Assembly: GCA_003255025.1 (NCBI GenBank)
Contig: QANY01000292.1
Span: forward strand, 558,001-622,000
Reading direction: 5' to 3'
DNA from: Datisca glomerata
Lineage: Eukaryota > Streptophyta > Magnoliopsida > Cucurbitales > Datiscaceae
DNA: 64,000 bases
A program made the translations under genes and the position numbers. Below, one piece after another: positions 24,457-36,045 of the stretch (positions are counted from its first letter, which is position 1; each line of letters starts with the position of its first letter). The notes under the pieces were generated by a model. That model was not told the origin of the DNA and did no database searches. It saw nothing but the letters and a program-made list of their open reading frames with translations.

Positions 24457-25634
24457 TGAGCATATACCAGAGATGAATTATTGCAGTCAAACAAGAAAAT
24501 GTGTTCTTCCAGTCTAGACATGCTTATGAATGATTACTTCCTAAGCAAAATAAGAAAATGTGTTCTTCCAATTCATTACATAAGGAGCACCCACAATTGA
24601 TCAGTATTATAGGATCATGCAAAATGATAACAATGAAAGCTTGCTACTCTCGAAATGACGTTAGTCATTGACCTTTCATCTTTTGGCCCTGCATTCTTTT
24701 TATACCCAAAGATCGCATTGATATTGTTAATGTTTTATGATTTCAAAATTAGAATCCAACAAGGTGTTCCTCGCCATAATGGCAAGAACAACTAATAAGA
24801 AAGAGGTAAAACCACTACTTATATTCCACAAGACTCCCCAACAAATACAACAAAGCTAAAGTAAATGTCATAGTACACTATGTAAAGCTCGGAAGAATTA
24901 CCAATCATGAATTTGCAGCCTCATTAAGCCTATGGGTTAGTAACATACTTAAATATAAATTTAGATTATTATTCGAGTGGTCGGCTTTATAAAGCTCGCT
25001 TAGCTTCGCTTAAGGATAATTATAGATATAAACGATCAAACATTCAACGATGACTTGGTATACAAAAACATTCAAACAAACAAAATAATTGAAACGCAAG
25101 TAGCTTTAACCAAACCTGTTTCAGCAATTCCAAAAACTATGTCCCGGAGTTCTGGGCAGAAATATAAAACAAATTGGTTTGTCTCGGGTTAGTGGAAAAT
25201 GGGTAAGGGCATGCCTGGGTTTTGATTATTTTATTTTAGTTTATTGGAACAGTGGAAATGCCATAAAACACGAACCAAAATCCGTGATACGAAAACTAAA
25301 ATCAGAATGAGGAAGAAAAAGAGATGTCGTTTTGTGTTTAACAAAATGATATCATTCCGGTAAAATGGACGGAGTTTGATTCAGATAGTTTAAAGTTTTT
25401 AATGTAATGTTTTAAAATATAAGGTTTAAACTTTTTATTTCAGTGAAAAGTGAATTTACCATTTAATTAATTGGTTTCAACGAATGGCGCCTTTTTTTTC
25501 CACGGGCGCCTTTAGTTGTGTAGCATTTGTTTATAAATGCTAGCTTATCTTTTATTTCTACTCATGCGTATCGTCTATTTGAGAGAGAAAAAAAACAGTA
25601 CCTCTTGATTTCAGCCAATTTCTCATCTGAACCG
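24457..25634 (+). other. Zinc-finger upstream block, unit III
   Basis: There is no gene. It aligns with 972-2175 (unit I), and from about 24780 with 38860-39713 (unit IV). It carries the conserved TGACGTTAGTCATTGACC cluster at 24656-24673 and a TATAAGG near 25420. Confidence 0.65.
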
Positions 25635-26586
25635 ATAGAGGAAGATCAAGAACAGAGACAACACGTATGCGAGCACAAAAACAAGAGTTTCTTGATTGGG
25701 GAAATCCTGGAATGTCACATGAGATCATGCCGTGGAAACAACCATGAGACAGAAAGATCGACATGGGTTTTCAAGATCGAGGCCAATCTGGTTATGGCTT
25801 TAGAGAAAATCCCAAGAAAACACTTCTTTTCCTCCCCCAACAGGAAAGACTGATGTCTTTTCAGAGGAAGAGAAAGAAAATGTCTTCGAAGTCTGTGCAA
25901 AGGGTTTGGGTCATCTAAAGCTCTTTTTGGTCACTTGAGGCATCACTTCTCTGATGAAAGGTGACAAAAAAGAGATCAAAATAACCGTGTGAATCAAATT
26001 CTGGATAGGCTATATCAGTATGAGCGGTTGAGGTGTGCGAGGACAAGGAGAACCAGTAGAATAGTTTATAACAAAGCTGATTCCATTTCGACTTCATATT
26101 TTTCTGGGTTTAAAGGAAATTATTCATCCTTTGGATTGGAACCAGAGGAAGAAGAGTTAGCTTTGTGCTTGTTGATGCTGCCAAATGGTGTTTTCAAGTC
26201 CAACGGGGTTGGATTTGATTCTGCTACAAGTGAGTCGATAGATCCTAATGATGATGCTTCTGCTGAACATGATTCTGGGTTTGCTAAAGATGAGGAAGAA
26301 AATGTTGTCTTGGAAAATCCCAGTGAAGAATTTTGCGCAGTGAATGAATCTAAATGCCCGAAAGAACTAAACCTCAGTACTCAAAATCTACTTGTGAATC
26401 TTCTACTACATTTGATAATGTCTCTGGCAAGAAAAGTATGTTTAAATGCAAGACTTGCACTAAAGTTTTCAGCTCTTATCAGGAACGTGGAGGACACAAC
26501 AGTGTTTCATCTGTTTGAAGGAATTTGGATCTGCCCGTGCTTTGAATGGTCACAAGAGAACTCATTTTAAAACAAACTGCATGTGA
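25635..26586 (+). pseudogene. C2H2 zinc-finger pseudogene, unit III
   Basis: A third copy. The start codon position reads ATA. A 2-base deletion near 25896 (GTCTGTGCAAAG for GTCTGTGACAAAG) shifts the frame in finger 2, and a TGA replaces a codon near 25962. About 190 bases between finger 3 and the upstream acidic linker are missing at 26388. A second deletion near 26500 fuses the end of finger 3 to finger 4 (GGACACAACA joined to GTGTTTCATC). A frame open from 25989 to 26570 is part of this wreck. No functional product is expected. Confidence 0.9.
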
Positions 26587-28824
26587 TGAAGAGTAGAGAG
26601 GTAGAGCATTGAAGTATCAGTTTTCTGGTATCAAAGAAAGCTCGCTTTCCATGTTGACTTTACATAGAGTTTGTCTGCAATGGTAAGTATAAAGTTTGCT
26701 TTGCTGCTTATGGTCACAAGAGAGCTCATTTTAACTATTTTTTACCGTATTTGCTTACTGTGATACTTATTCTTTGTTAACTTTGTGACAATTTTTTATT
26801 TACTCTTAGTGGTTCCTTGGACAAAGATCTTATTATTTTTTTTTATAGTTTTTTTGTAACTGCAGCATCTCCAAGCAACGGCTTCTTTTATTATTTTTAT
26901 TTGCAAGGATTGATGTTCGATCTGCTAAAAATTTGAAGATTTCTAGGTAATGGTCAGATTTCACTATATATTGAAGACAAATATTTGCCTTTTAAGTTTC
27001 GTGCAGGCTTCATACTTAATTCGCCCACCCCCCAACCCCCTCTTTTTTCCTCCACAACCAATCACCTTTCTATCTCTAGATATGGGTTTAAATATATAGT
27101 TTAATTTGCTGCTTATGGATTTAAAAATGCAATTACCATTTTATCTAGTTTTTGCATTATATGCTTACTGTCATAATTGATACATAGTATTCTTTATTAA
27201 CTTTGATACTATTGTAGGAATTTCATTCTCCAATTTTTGTTGTAATTTTCTTCTAGATTCACTATGAGAATCTATGTGGAAGGAGCTAAGGAGACATTGT
27301 TTTGGCAATGCTTTTGCAAAGGTTAGGAAAAAGGCATACAGAAAAGGTGGATGGCATAGATTTAAGTAATATTCTTGTTTTTTTTTCAGGACTTGTGTGT
27401 ATTGGTTTTGTAGAACCTACATGCAGACTTTTAGTTTTAGTTGTTATCGAGGCTTCCATGCCTTCTTATTGGGTGTGCATGCCATTTTTCTGTTTTATTT
27501 ATGAATTGGATATTTTTTTTACCATTTTCATTATTTTTAATAAAACGGATACTGTTTGGAGGTTTTCAGCACATGATTGTCTAATGATGGTTTTCTCCTA
27601 GATCAGTACAGCTTTTTAAAAACAATAGTTTTTACAACATATTCTTAGTGTAATGTATTTTTCTTCAGAAAGGAGAAAGATTGTTCAAATTAAAATTATA
27701 TTTGGTAATGCCAAAATTTATACCATAAACATATTCGCGACCAGTTTTTATTTCGTCGCAAAAGTCTAATGCGACGACTTCTAAAAGTTATCGCGAAAGA
27801 CTTTCATTCACGAAGCAAAAGCGATGAAGTTCACGACAAACTTTTGTTTGTCGCGAAAGGATTTCGCGACGACTTTTTGGGGCTTTAGCGACCAAAATGT
27901 TGGTCGCTAAAACTCTTGTTTCTTGTAGTGTTCAGAGGAAAGTATTTTTAATACAAGACTTAGCTAGTTGAGCTACATAGTTTCATGATGAAATTATTCC
28001 CAACTACACACAACACCAAATGTCAACTCTTCTAACAAAAATATGTTTGATGTAATAAAGCAAAAACAAATTTAATTTAAATGATTCAATCACATCACCA
28101 CTATTAAAAAAACAAGTATCATAATTGGATTTTATTAAGTATTAAGAGATGAAAGATGAATTAGCATAGTAGATATTAATCAAGAACATTCATGTTAAAA
28201 ACTTGTCAACTTTCTTTAAACAAGTTTGGATGCTTGTATTATAGATCTCAGTAATGGTTTTGGCAACTACAAAGAAGTTTGCAATCTAACCCTGCCCATA
28301 ACTTAACAATTTCAAAGAAAAACCCGTCCTTTTATATTCTTGACATTATGACTAGAAAATGACAGAATAATCATGTATAGATTAACATGATTTCAACAGA
28401 GGGTAAAGCTGCCAGCCCGTGACCCACAACGATAAGATACAGACATTCCTCGTGCTGTAATTTCCTTCAGTCCATTCTCATGTTGGGTTAGGGGAACATC
28501 CAAGCGATTGCCTTTGCGGAGCCTAACGCGCTCATAAAGCGCACAATAATAATAAGACTGATAGAGACCTCATAAGGGACAAGTTGTTGATAGAGTGTCG
28601 AAGGAACACAACCTACCAAATGTCTTTTAGAGTCTGGGGTAAAGAAGTTGAAGAGGCGATCCCCACAACCGCTTAGAGGAGCCTGACGAGAGGGAGAAAA
28701 TCCTTCTCACTAAATTTGTGTGAGCCACTGCCAGTCCGTACGCCAAAAAAACACCCCCAATTTATATCGCATTTATCTAGTAGGTAGATGTGTGACTTAG
28801 TCTTATTCATCTTAGAGTGCTTCT
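26587..28824 (+). other. Zinc-finger downstream block, unit III, left part
   Basis: There is no gene. It is homologous to 3168-5330 and 40872-42577. It has the post-coding GTAAGT (26684), the TGCAG acceptor (near 26864) and the exon-like block at about 27256-27365. It is interrupted by a CACTA fragment (27735-27930) and ends at the copia D insertion. Confidence 0.6.
27735..27930. mobile_element. Orphan CACTA 3' end fragment
   Basis: 196 bases of subterminal repeat typical of CACTA elements: many GCGAC/GTCGC motifs in both orientations, including the palindrome GCGACCAAAATGTTGGTCGC, ending TTTCTTGTAGTG. Units II and IV have ATATATTGGTTTTCAGAGG here, so it is an insertion private to unit III. 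The left end lacks CACTA, so the element is truncated. It resembles the 3' end of the CACTA at 61487, not that of CACTA 1. Confidence 0.8.
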
Positions 28825-29656
28825 TGTTGGATTAGATTTTAGATTTTGGAGAAAAATTAGTGAACCGTGATAAATTCATGGGCGGAATTTCAACTATTAT
28901 TTTCTTAACTCCTTTATTGATTATGAATAAAAAAGACATATCAATGAAGTGCCTTATACAGATCACCATGTTTTATACAATGACTCATGCTATCGAGTAC
29001 TAAGTTCGATTTATTTATTCACACACTCATCAATAAAACATAAGGTGATATAATTATTTTTGCAATCTTACCACGAATTATATATATGTGAATTACATAA
29101 CTCTAATATAGTTGAATCACGATCCCAACAGTCGAGGTATTGTCGAAAAATTCGAACTCACTCCTTTAGTCTATCAAAGATCGCAAGTAACTAAGTCAAG
29201 TTTCATATTCACCTCAGGATTAAGGTAATTATGAAAATACCCTTAAGGTGTAACAATTAGATTTATAGCTAGATAAACAGATTTGCACTAAGCTAATTTG
29301 TTACTGGTCTATTCAACACATTTCATAACATGTCTAGGATAACCGTTTGAGTCTCCCTTCCCATGCCCCAAGACCGACATCATTTAGTTCGGCCTAACAG
29401 TCATAATTAGATTCGATTTATCACTCGATCCTAAGACTGTGAATAACATTCTGAACTATCTTAAAAGAGTTTGTCTTGAAGACCGCACAGTCTTTACTCT
29501 TCTTATAGTACCAAGACTGAAGTAAATTACAAACACACTTTAATTAAAGGGAACTTTCAATTTACTCATAAAATGCAGTAATACATAAATGTCAAAGAAA
29601 TAGTTGTTTACTCATAAATAGTTATTACACCCTTCTTTATGGAGATAATTCCAACA
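28825..29656 (-). repeat. Left (3') LTR of copia D
   Basis: 832 bases, TGTTGGATTAG to ATTCCAACA on the plus strand. On the coding strand the preceding tract CAAGTGGTAGAT is the usual polypurine tract of this copia group, which fixes the inner edge. Confidence 0.75.
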
Positions 29657-32600
29657 ATCTACCACTTGGACTAAAGTAGGCGTGTACAATCTCATATCCC
29701 CATGCCCTCTATATGATCATAAAAGACTTTAATGGTTAAAGTCTTTGTGGATGGATCTGTCAGGTTGTTGATCGTCGATATGTGTGTTACTTGAACATAT
29801 TCTCGTTGTATTTGGATCTTTTTTTACTTCTCGGTTCCTTCGAGTTTGCTACAGTCTCACTGTTGTTACAATAAAGTGTCATAGTTTGAATGATTTTCAG
29901 AGTCTTTAGGAACTTTCTAAGTCAGATAGCCTCCTTTGCAGCTTCACAAGCCGTCACATACTCAACTTCCATGGTAGAATAAGAAATGCAAGATTGTTTG
30001 ATACTTCTCCATAACATTGCTCCATCATTCTTGATGAACATCGATCCTGGTGTGAACCTCCTAGGAACCTTTGTCCGCTTGGAAATCAGAGTTAGTATAA
30101 CATGTCATATTCATGTCAGTACCTGAATATTCAAGCATGTATTTCCTCGTTCTCCTAAGATACTTGAGGATATGCTTGACAATATTAAAGTACTTGAGTC
30201 TAAGCCTAGTGCAAAACATTGCATACGTGACACTTCATACGGCTGAGGCATAGAGAATCTTTCTCATGTCTTGCTCTTCTTGAGAAATCTTCGAAGACTG
30301 TTCCTTGGAGAGGTTGACTCCATGTCTAAAGGGAAGATATCCATTCTTGAAGTCTTGCATACTGAAGTAATTCATCACCTTATCAATATAATATGCTTGA
30401 GACAGTGCCAATTATATATTATTTTCATCTCGAAAGATCTGAATACCTAGGACAAAGACAACTTCTCCAAGACTTTTCATATCAAATTGCTTTGCAATCC
30501 AAATATTGGCATCATATCATTTTCCTATATCATTCTCAATAAGCAGTTTATCGTCCATGTACAAGACCAGAAAAATCACATTCCTTTCGTGATCAGCTTA
30601 TATACACATGATTTGTCCACTAACTGCTCAAAATAGAAGTTCTTAACAGTTTCGTTGAATCTAATATTTCACGAATGAGATGCTTGCTTAAGTCCATAAA
30701 TAGACTTCAGCAGTTCGCAAACATTTCCCTCTTAGCCTTTCTTCGTGAACCTGTCTGGTTGAGCCATATAAATGTGCTCTCCAATATTGTCATTCAGAAA
30801 AGCAGTCTTGACGACCATCTACCAGATTTCATAATCGAGGGAAGCAGCAATGGACAAGGGGATTCTGATAGATTTAAGCATGGCCACCAGTGAGAAGGTA
30901 TCATCATAGTCAATACCTTCCTTTTGGGTGTATCCCTTGGCTACAAGCCTAGCTTTGAATGTCTCTACATTCTCATCTGGACCTCTCTTCTTCTTATAAA
31001 TTCATTTACACCCTATGAATTTTACCCTTTCAAGAGGATCTAGAAGCTTCCAAACTTCGTTCAAGTACATCAGTTGTATCTCGACGTTTATAGCGTCTTG
31101 CCATAGGTTTGTTTCTGGACCAGCCATAGCCTACGAGTAGAAAACAGGTTCATCATGATCCTTACCTTAGACTGCCGTTAAGGCATCTCCATAAGACATG
31201 TACCATCAGTTTGTCTCAAAACCCTCCCACTACATCGAGCCTCTGTAGGCTCCGGCTCCTTCTGTGGTTCTTCCATTATTAAATCAGAAACAAGTCCTGA
31301 TTGGGGGGTCGGTGTACTCCCACTCAATAATTCCTCTAGCACAAGTTTGATTCTAGTCTTCACACTTCTTATGTAGTCGTCTTCAAGAAAACGCGCTAAT
31401 GAATGTTTTCTTAGCGGTCGAACTATAAAAGATGTATTTCTCTGTTCCCTTGGATATCCTACAAACGGGCATAATTCTGATCGACTGGCTAACTTTCCTT
31501 TCTTTAGTCTTAGTACGTGTGCCGGACATCCCCATATCCTAAGGTGGTTTACAGACGACTTTCGTCTACTCCATCTTTCTTATGGTGTACTAGGCACCAC
31601 CTTTGACGAAACTTAGTTTAGAATATATGTCGTTATTTCCAAGACATATTCGCCAGAATGAATTTGGGAGCGAGAGTAACTCATCATGGATCTAAACATA
31701 TCCAATAGAGTTCGATTTCTTCTCTCTCACACACCATTCTATTCTGGAGTGTCAGGTGCTGTAAGTTGAAAAAGAACACTATATTCCTTAAAAAAGTCTT
31801 TGAACTCTCCTAAGAAGTACTCTCTACCATGATTGGATAGTAGTGTTTTGATTGTTTCTCCAATTGCTTCTCAATCATAGTCTTGTACACTTTAAACTTT
31901 TCAAAGGTTTCAAACTTTTGGCGCATTAGATAAACATGTCCAAAACATGAGTGGTCATCTGTGAAGGTACAAAATATTCATGACCTTCTCTTGCTTGGAT
32001 ATTCAATGGAACACATACATCACTATGTACGAGTTCGAGGTATTGAGTGGCTCTTTCACCATTCCCTAAAAATGGTATTTTGGTCATTTTACCTTCTATG
32101 CAAGATTCGCATATGGGTAGTGATCCAACACTTATAGTTTGCAATGGACCATCCTTTGCAAGTATTTTAATCATGTCTAGGCTAATGTCATCAAGACGCA
32201 AGTGATAAGTAGGTTAGATCGATTGAGTCAGACTTCAACATTTTACTATCCTGTTATAAATCAGTATTTACATAGAATAAGATGTTTATCATGCATGCAG
32301 TAGTAATTAAGCATTCATTTCTAAAATTACCAATATTATTATCAATGAAATCTAAAGAAAATCCTTGCTCAATTAAACTAGCTACTAAAATAAGATTTTC
32401 CTGAAAAATCGGGATATAATAAACATCACGCAAAACCAAATAACTATTCCCAAATAACAATTTAATAGTTTCAATTGATACTGTTGATACTAGTGTTCCA
32501 TTTCCCCAACGAAAGTTGAACTCACCCTCGTTAAGCCTCCTGCTTTCCCTAAACCCCTATAGGGAATAAAAAATTTAGTTAGTGGCCGTAGAGTCTACAA

Positions 32601-34482
32601 TCCATGAAATTTTAGAGTCAACCACATAACAGGCTTCAGTAACAAGTAATGTACCTTTGGATTTCAACTCCTTGAGATAATTCAGGAAGTTGAATTTTCA
32701 ATGACCAGGGACTCTGCAATGATGACACTTGTCTTTCGACTTATCCACTTTCGCAGTGTCCCTGCCTTTCACAGCTTTCGTGTTCACCTTCTTAGCTTTC
32801 AGGCCTCTCTTGTGTTTCTTTTTTACGGGTGGAAGGCTTACTTTCAGTAAAGTTTGTCTCTCTATTCTTCATTGTGTCCTTCAGAAACAGGGTATCAACA
32901 ACTTGCAACTCCTTCATAAGTTTCAGAAGATAGTACCTCAACTTATCATCGACCAATTAAGTTTGAAGTTCTTAAAAGTGTCTGACAAGGTCTCGACGAT
33001 CATATCAACTTGAGTCTGGCCATCTACCTCAACTCTCATGATCTTCATCTCATTTAGATAACTAATTATCAGCATTATATGTTCTCTGACAAGAATTTCG
33101 AGTTTCATCCAGCAGTTGATGGAGTTTCACACAATAACCTATATGGCTTGATGACCCTGATCTCTGAACATTTGGGTGATGTTCAACATCATATTAGTGG
33201 CGAACTCCATGTTCTGATGTTGTTGTTACAACACATTGCTGACTGATGCCAAGATGTAACACCTGACGATCTCACCAGAATGTAGCCAAGAAGAATATGC
33301 ATCATTTTCCTCTTCAGTCGATTCAACAATAGATTCAAGGGGACAAAGGGTGGGGAGCACGAACTTTGCTTTTCTACCGTCAGTGTGATGTCAAAATTAC
33401 ATTTCCAATCCACATAATTTTCACCAGTGAGTATGTTTGCATTCAAGATTGTTGAGAGTGTGGACAATGACATGATTACTGAAAAGAATAAATAAAATGG
33501 TGTAAATAAATACTTAATCATTTAAGAAAGTATGATACATGATGCAAATACTTAAATATTTAAAAAGTCTGATAAAAACATATTTCTTCCATGATGTTAC
33601 GATCAACAACGATAGCTCGTCTCATCTAGGGACAACGCTCGAGCTATCTCCTATCTCATCAAGACTTTTCTCGTTTGGTTAACGCTTCTCAAGATGTGAC
33701 TACATCTAGCTCAAACAATCACCAATAAATTTGGTCATCTTATCCCCATTGACTAGCTCATGTGAAAGATTCCAATGTGCTTCGGTCTAAATTTTTAACC
33801 AACGCGTCGGCTTTAAAGGTTGTTATGAACTAACGGTCCTGCCTCACTACTTCTTTTACAAGCTTTAGCTTCTCAATCAACTCGATGAATCAAAGTGACA
33901 CGATTCTCAAGTTTCTCCCACTGAAGAGAAGACCGCTAGGACGAGTCTAAATCATTCATCGTGTCATGATCAAGTTTACGTTGGGGACCTTGGGAACGTT
34001 TCAATGTAAACGACTCTCCTACTTAGTTTTTTGAAAATTTTGATTTTTCTTTTCTCTTTCAAAAATCGTAACTTTTTATAAATTTGAAACAAAGTTTTTA
34101 AAAATTATAAACTTTTATAAAATTTAAATCATAATTTAAAATTTATAACTTTTATAAAATTCACATTGTATTTAAAACTATAACACATTATAAATTTAAA
34201 CTATAATGATGCATGCACATGATACATGACAATTTGATATTGACATATCTCTATTTTCTATATGACATGTTATTTGAAGATGCAAGATTAATAACAAATC
34301 ATACATTCAAAATTAACCTCTCTATGGTTCATTTCTAATTGCAACTCATAAAAAGAATAACAATTGAATTATAATAATTTAAATGCTAATGTTCATGGTG
34401 TCTATAATTATCTCCTTCATAATTTTCAAGCTTTGATCAAAACTCTTTTATTACACCCTACTTTATGAACATAATTTCAACA
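28825..34482 (-). mobile_element. Ty1/copia retrotransposon D, interrupting unit III downstream block
   Basis: A minus-strand insertion between GAGTGC and TCATATCC of the downstream block (compare 5322-5336). Flanks CTTCT (28820-28824) and CTCAT (34483-34487) are an imperfect target duplication. Coding order: gag 33521-33189; a CCHC-like knuckle near 32735 with the last Cys lost; protease WIVDSTATN near 32600 (catalytic DSGA changed to DSTA); pre-integrase/integrase 32201-31926; RT fragments 31100-30300; RNase H with a STMEVEYVTACEA-like stretch near 29960. Many stops. The left end is a clear LTR. The right end shares only its last 35 or so bases with it. Confidence 0.88.
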
Positions 34483-35626
34483 CTCATATCCTGTCAAACA
34501 TGGCTTCAATGGATTTCTCAGATCACTCTTTCAATAGTTTGGAATATATTTCATGAGAAATTAGTTTAAGTCCTATCACATCTTTTTCTATTTGTAATGT
34601 AATTTGACAAAAAATGTAAAAGACACTGCAAGACTACGTAGTGTATCCTAAAATGTCTTTAAGAGATATAATAGCGCATTTCTATTTGTTTATACGGTTA
34701 GATATATCTATATTGTAATTGTCCTAAATTGACAGGGCTCGGGGGCCTTATTGGTCTATAAAGTGAGAATTTCATCCTTATAGTCTAGAGTTCAGCTCTA
34801 AGTTATGTAATTCCCCCTCTCTCAACAGCAACAAAAATTTATCGCGAATTATTTTATCAGTGTATATCAAGAAGAACCATTAGGCTAAGGAAATCTTCAT
34901 ATATATACTTGCATAAGAGTGAATTCCTTGGCCAATAACTAAATAACCTCAATACAAATTAAATAAATAACATTTAGACATAACACATTTTCACTTATTT
35001 CCTCAATCGAAACGAAAATGCTCTCTAATAATGAGACAAATATAATAAATATTAATTAGATACAACTGACCACTTTCTTATACAGTTAGCACCATTTATA
35101 ATATTAAACCACCAGGATCATTCCAATCTCTCTTTATTGTCTCTCTCCCAACCCAGATGGTTGGATGGAAAGTAAAATGATGTTCCACCAACGGAAAGCA
35201 TAAAACACGAGGATTATAAATTACATTCATTTATATTTTATTATGATCATTATTAGTGAGGAAAGTCAATTTAAGTATTCAACTATCTAGACTGGACATT
35301 TCAACCAGCAATTTTTATCACATTAATATACATTTTTTCTTTGAAACCAACTATGTTTTACCGAAAAAATAACTATCCAACTCTCTTAAATACTTCAGTA
35401 TGCAAATGAGAATCAAGCTTCAATTAAAAAAAAGAATTAAGGGTTCCTTTGAACCAGTGATTAAAACTTTGAGAAATGCTACAATATCTTGCTCCATACA
35501 TTTGAATCCATTTTCTAAGTATTTTAGTTTTAACCATATCCTTGAAGTGAAAAGTTAAATGTGACGACTTTGGTGCGAAATCCAAACAACACTTGTAAGC
35601 AATCTTGCAAAAAAGATGAAATGAGA
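34483..35626 (+). other. Zinc-finger downstream block, unit III, right part
   Basis: There is no gene. It continues the block interrupted by copia D, aligning with 5327-5945 and then with 13600-14592 of unit II. It contains an AT microsatellite near 35678 just inside the next LTR. Confidence 0.6.
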
Positions 35627-36045
35627 TGTAGCATTATGACTCAACTTTGAGATAGTTAGGCATAGCAATAGGCTTTTATATATATATATATATATTCAGA
35701 TCCATGAAGAATTAAGTAGAGAACAGAGAGAAAAAGGCAATAACAATAGAAAAAGATGAGGGAGATCATTCAATAAATAGATACTCAAAAAGTCTTGAAG
35801 AGGTTCTATTATTACTTGTAATCGAGGCTTATGAGGGCGAGCTTTTCAATTCTTTCTTCTTTGTGCTTGAACTTGTAATCTCCTGTAAAGTTGACTTCGC
35901 CATAGTAGGTTTGCACACCAGCAATTAGATATTGGTTCTCTTAGAGAATTGAACCAATATGAACTTTCTTGTTTCTTCTTCTTCTTCTCCTTCACTCTTT
36001 CTGTTTTCTAACCTGTAAAATCATCACAATATCAATTAGAATCAC
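35627..36045 (+). repeat. 5' LTR of copia C
   Basis: Starts TGTAGCATTATGAC, matches the LTRs at 475 and 14593, and is preceded by the same flank ATGAAATGAGA as at 14581-14592. It has an internal (AT)n run near 35677. The 3' edge is placed just before the primer-binding site. Confidence 0.85.

Noticed and set aside
35670..35700. AT microsatellite as a regulatory element
   Set aside because: It lies inside the copia C LTR and varies in length among the three LTRs. A plain microsatellite is enough to explain it.
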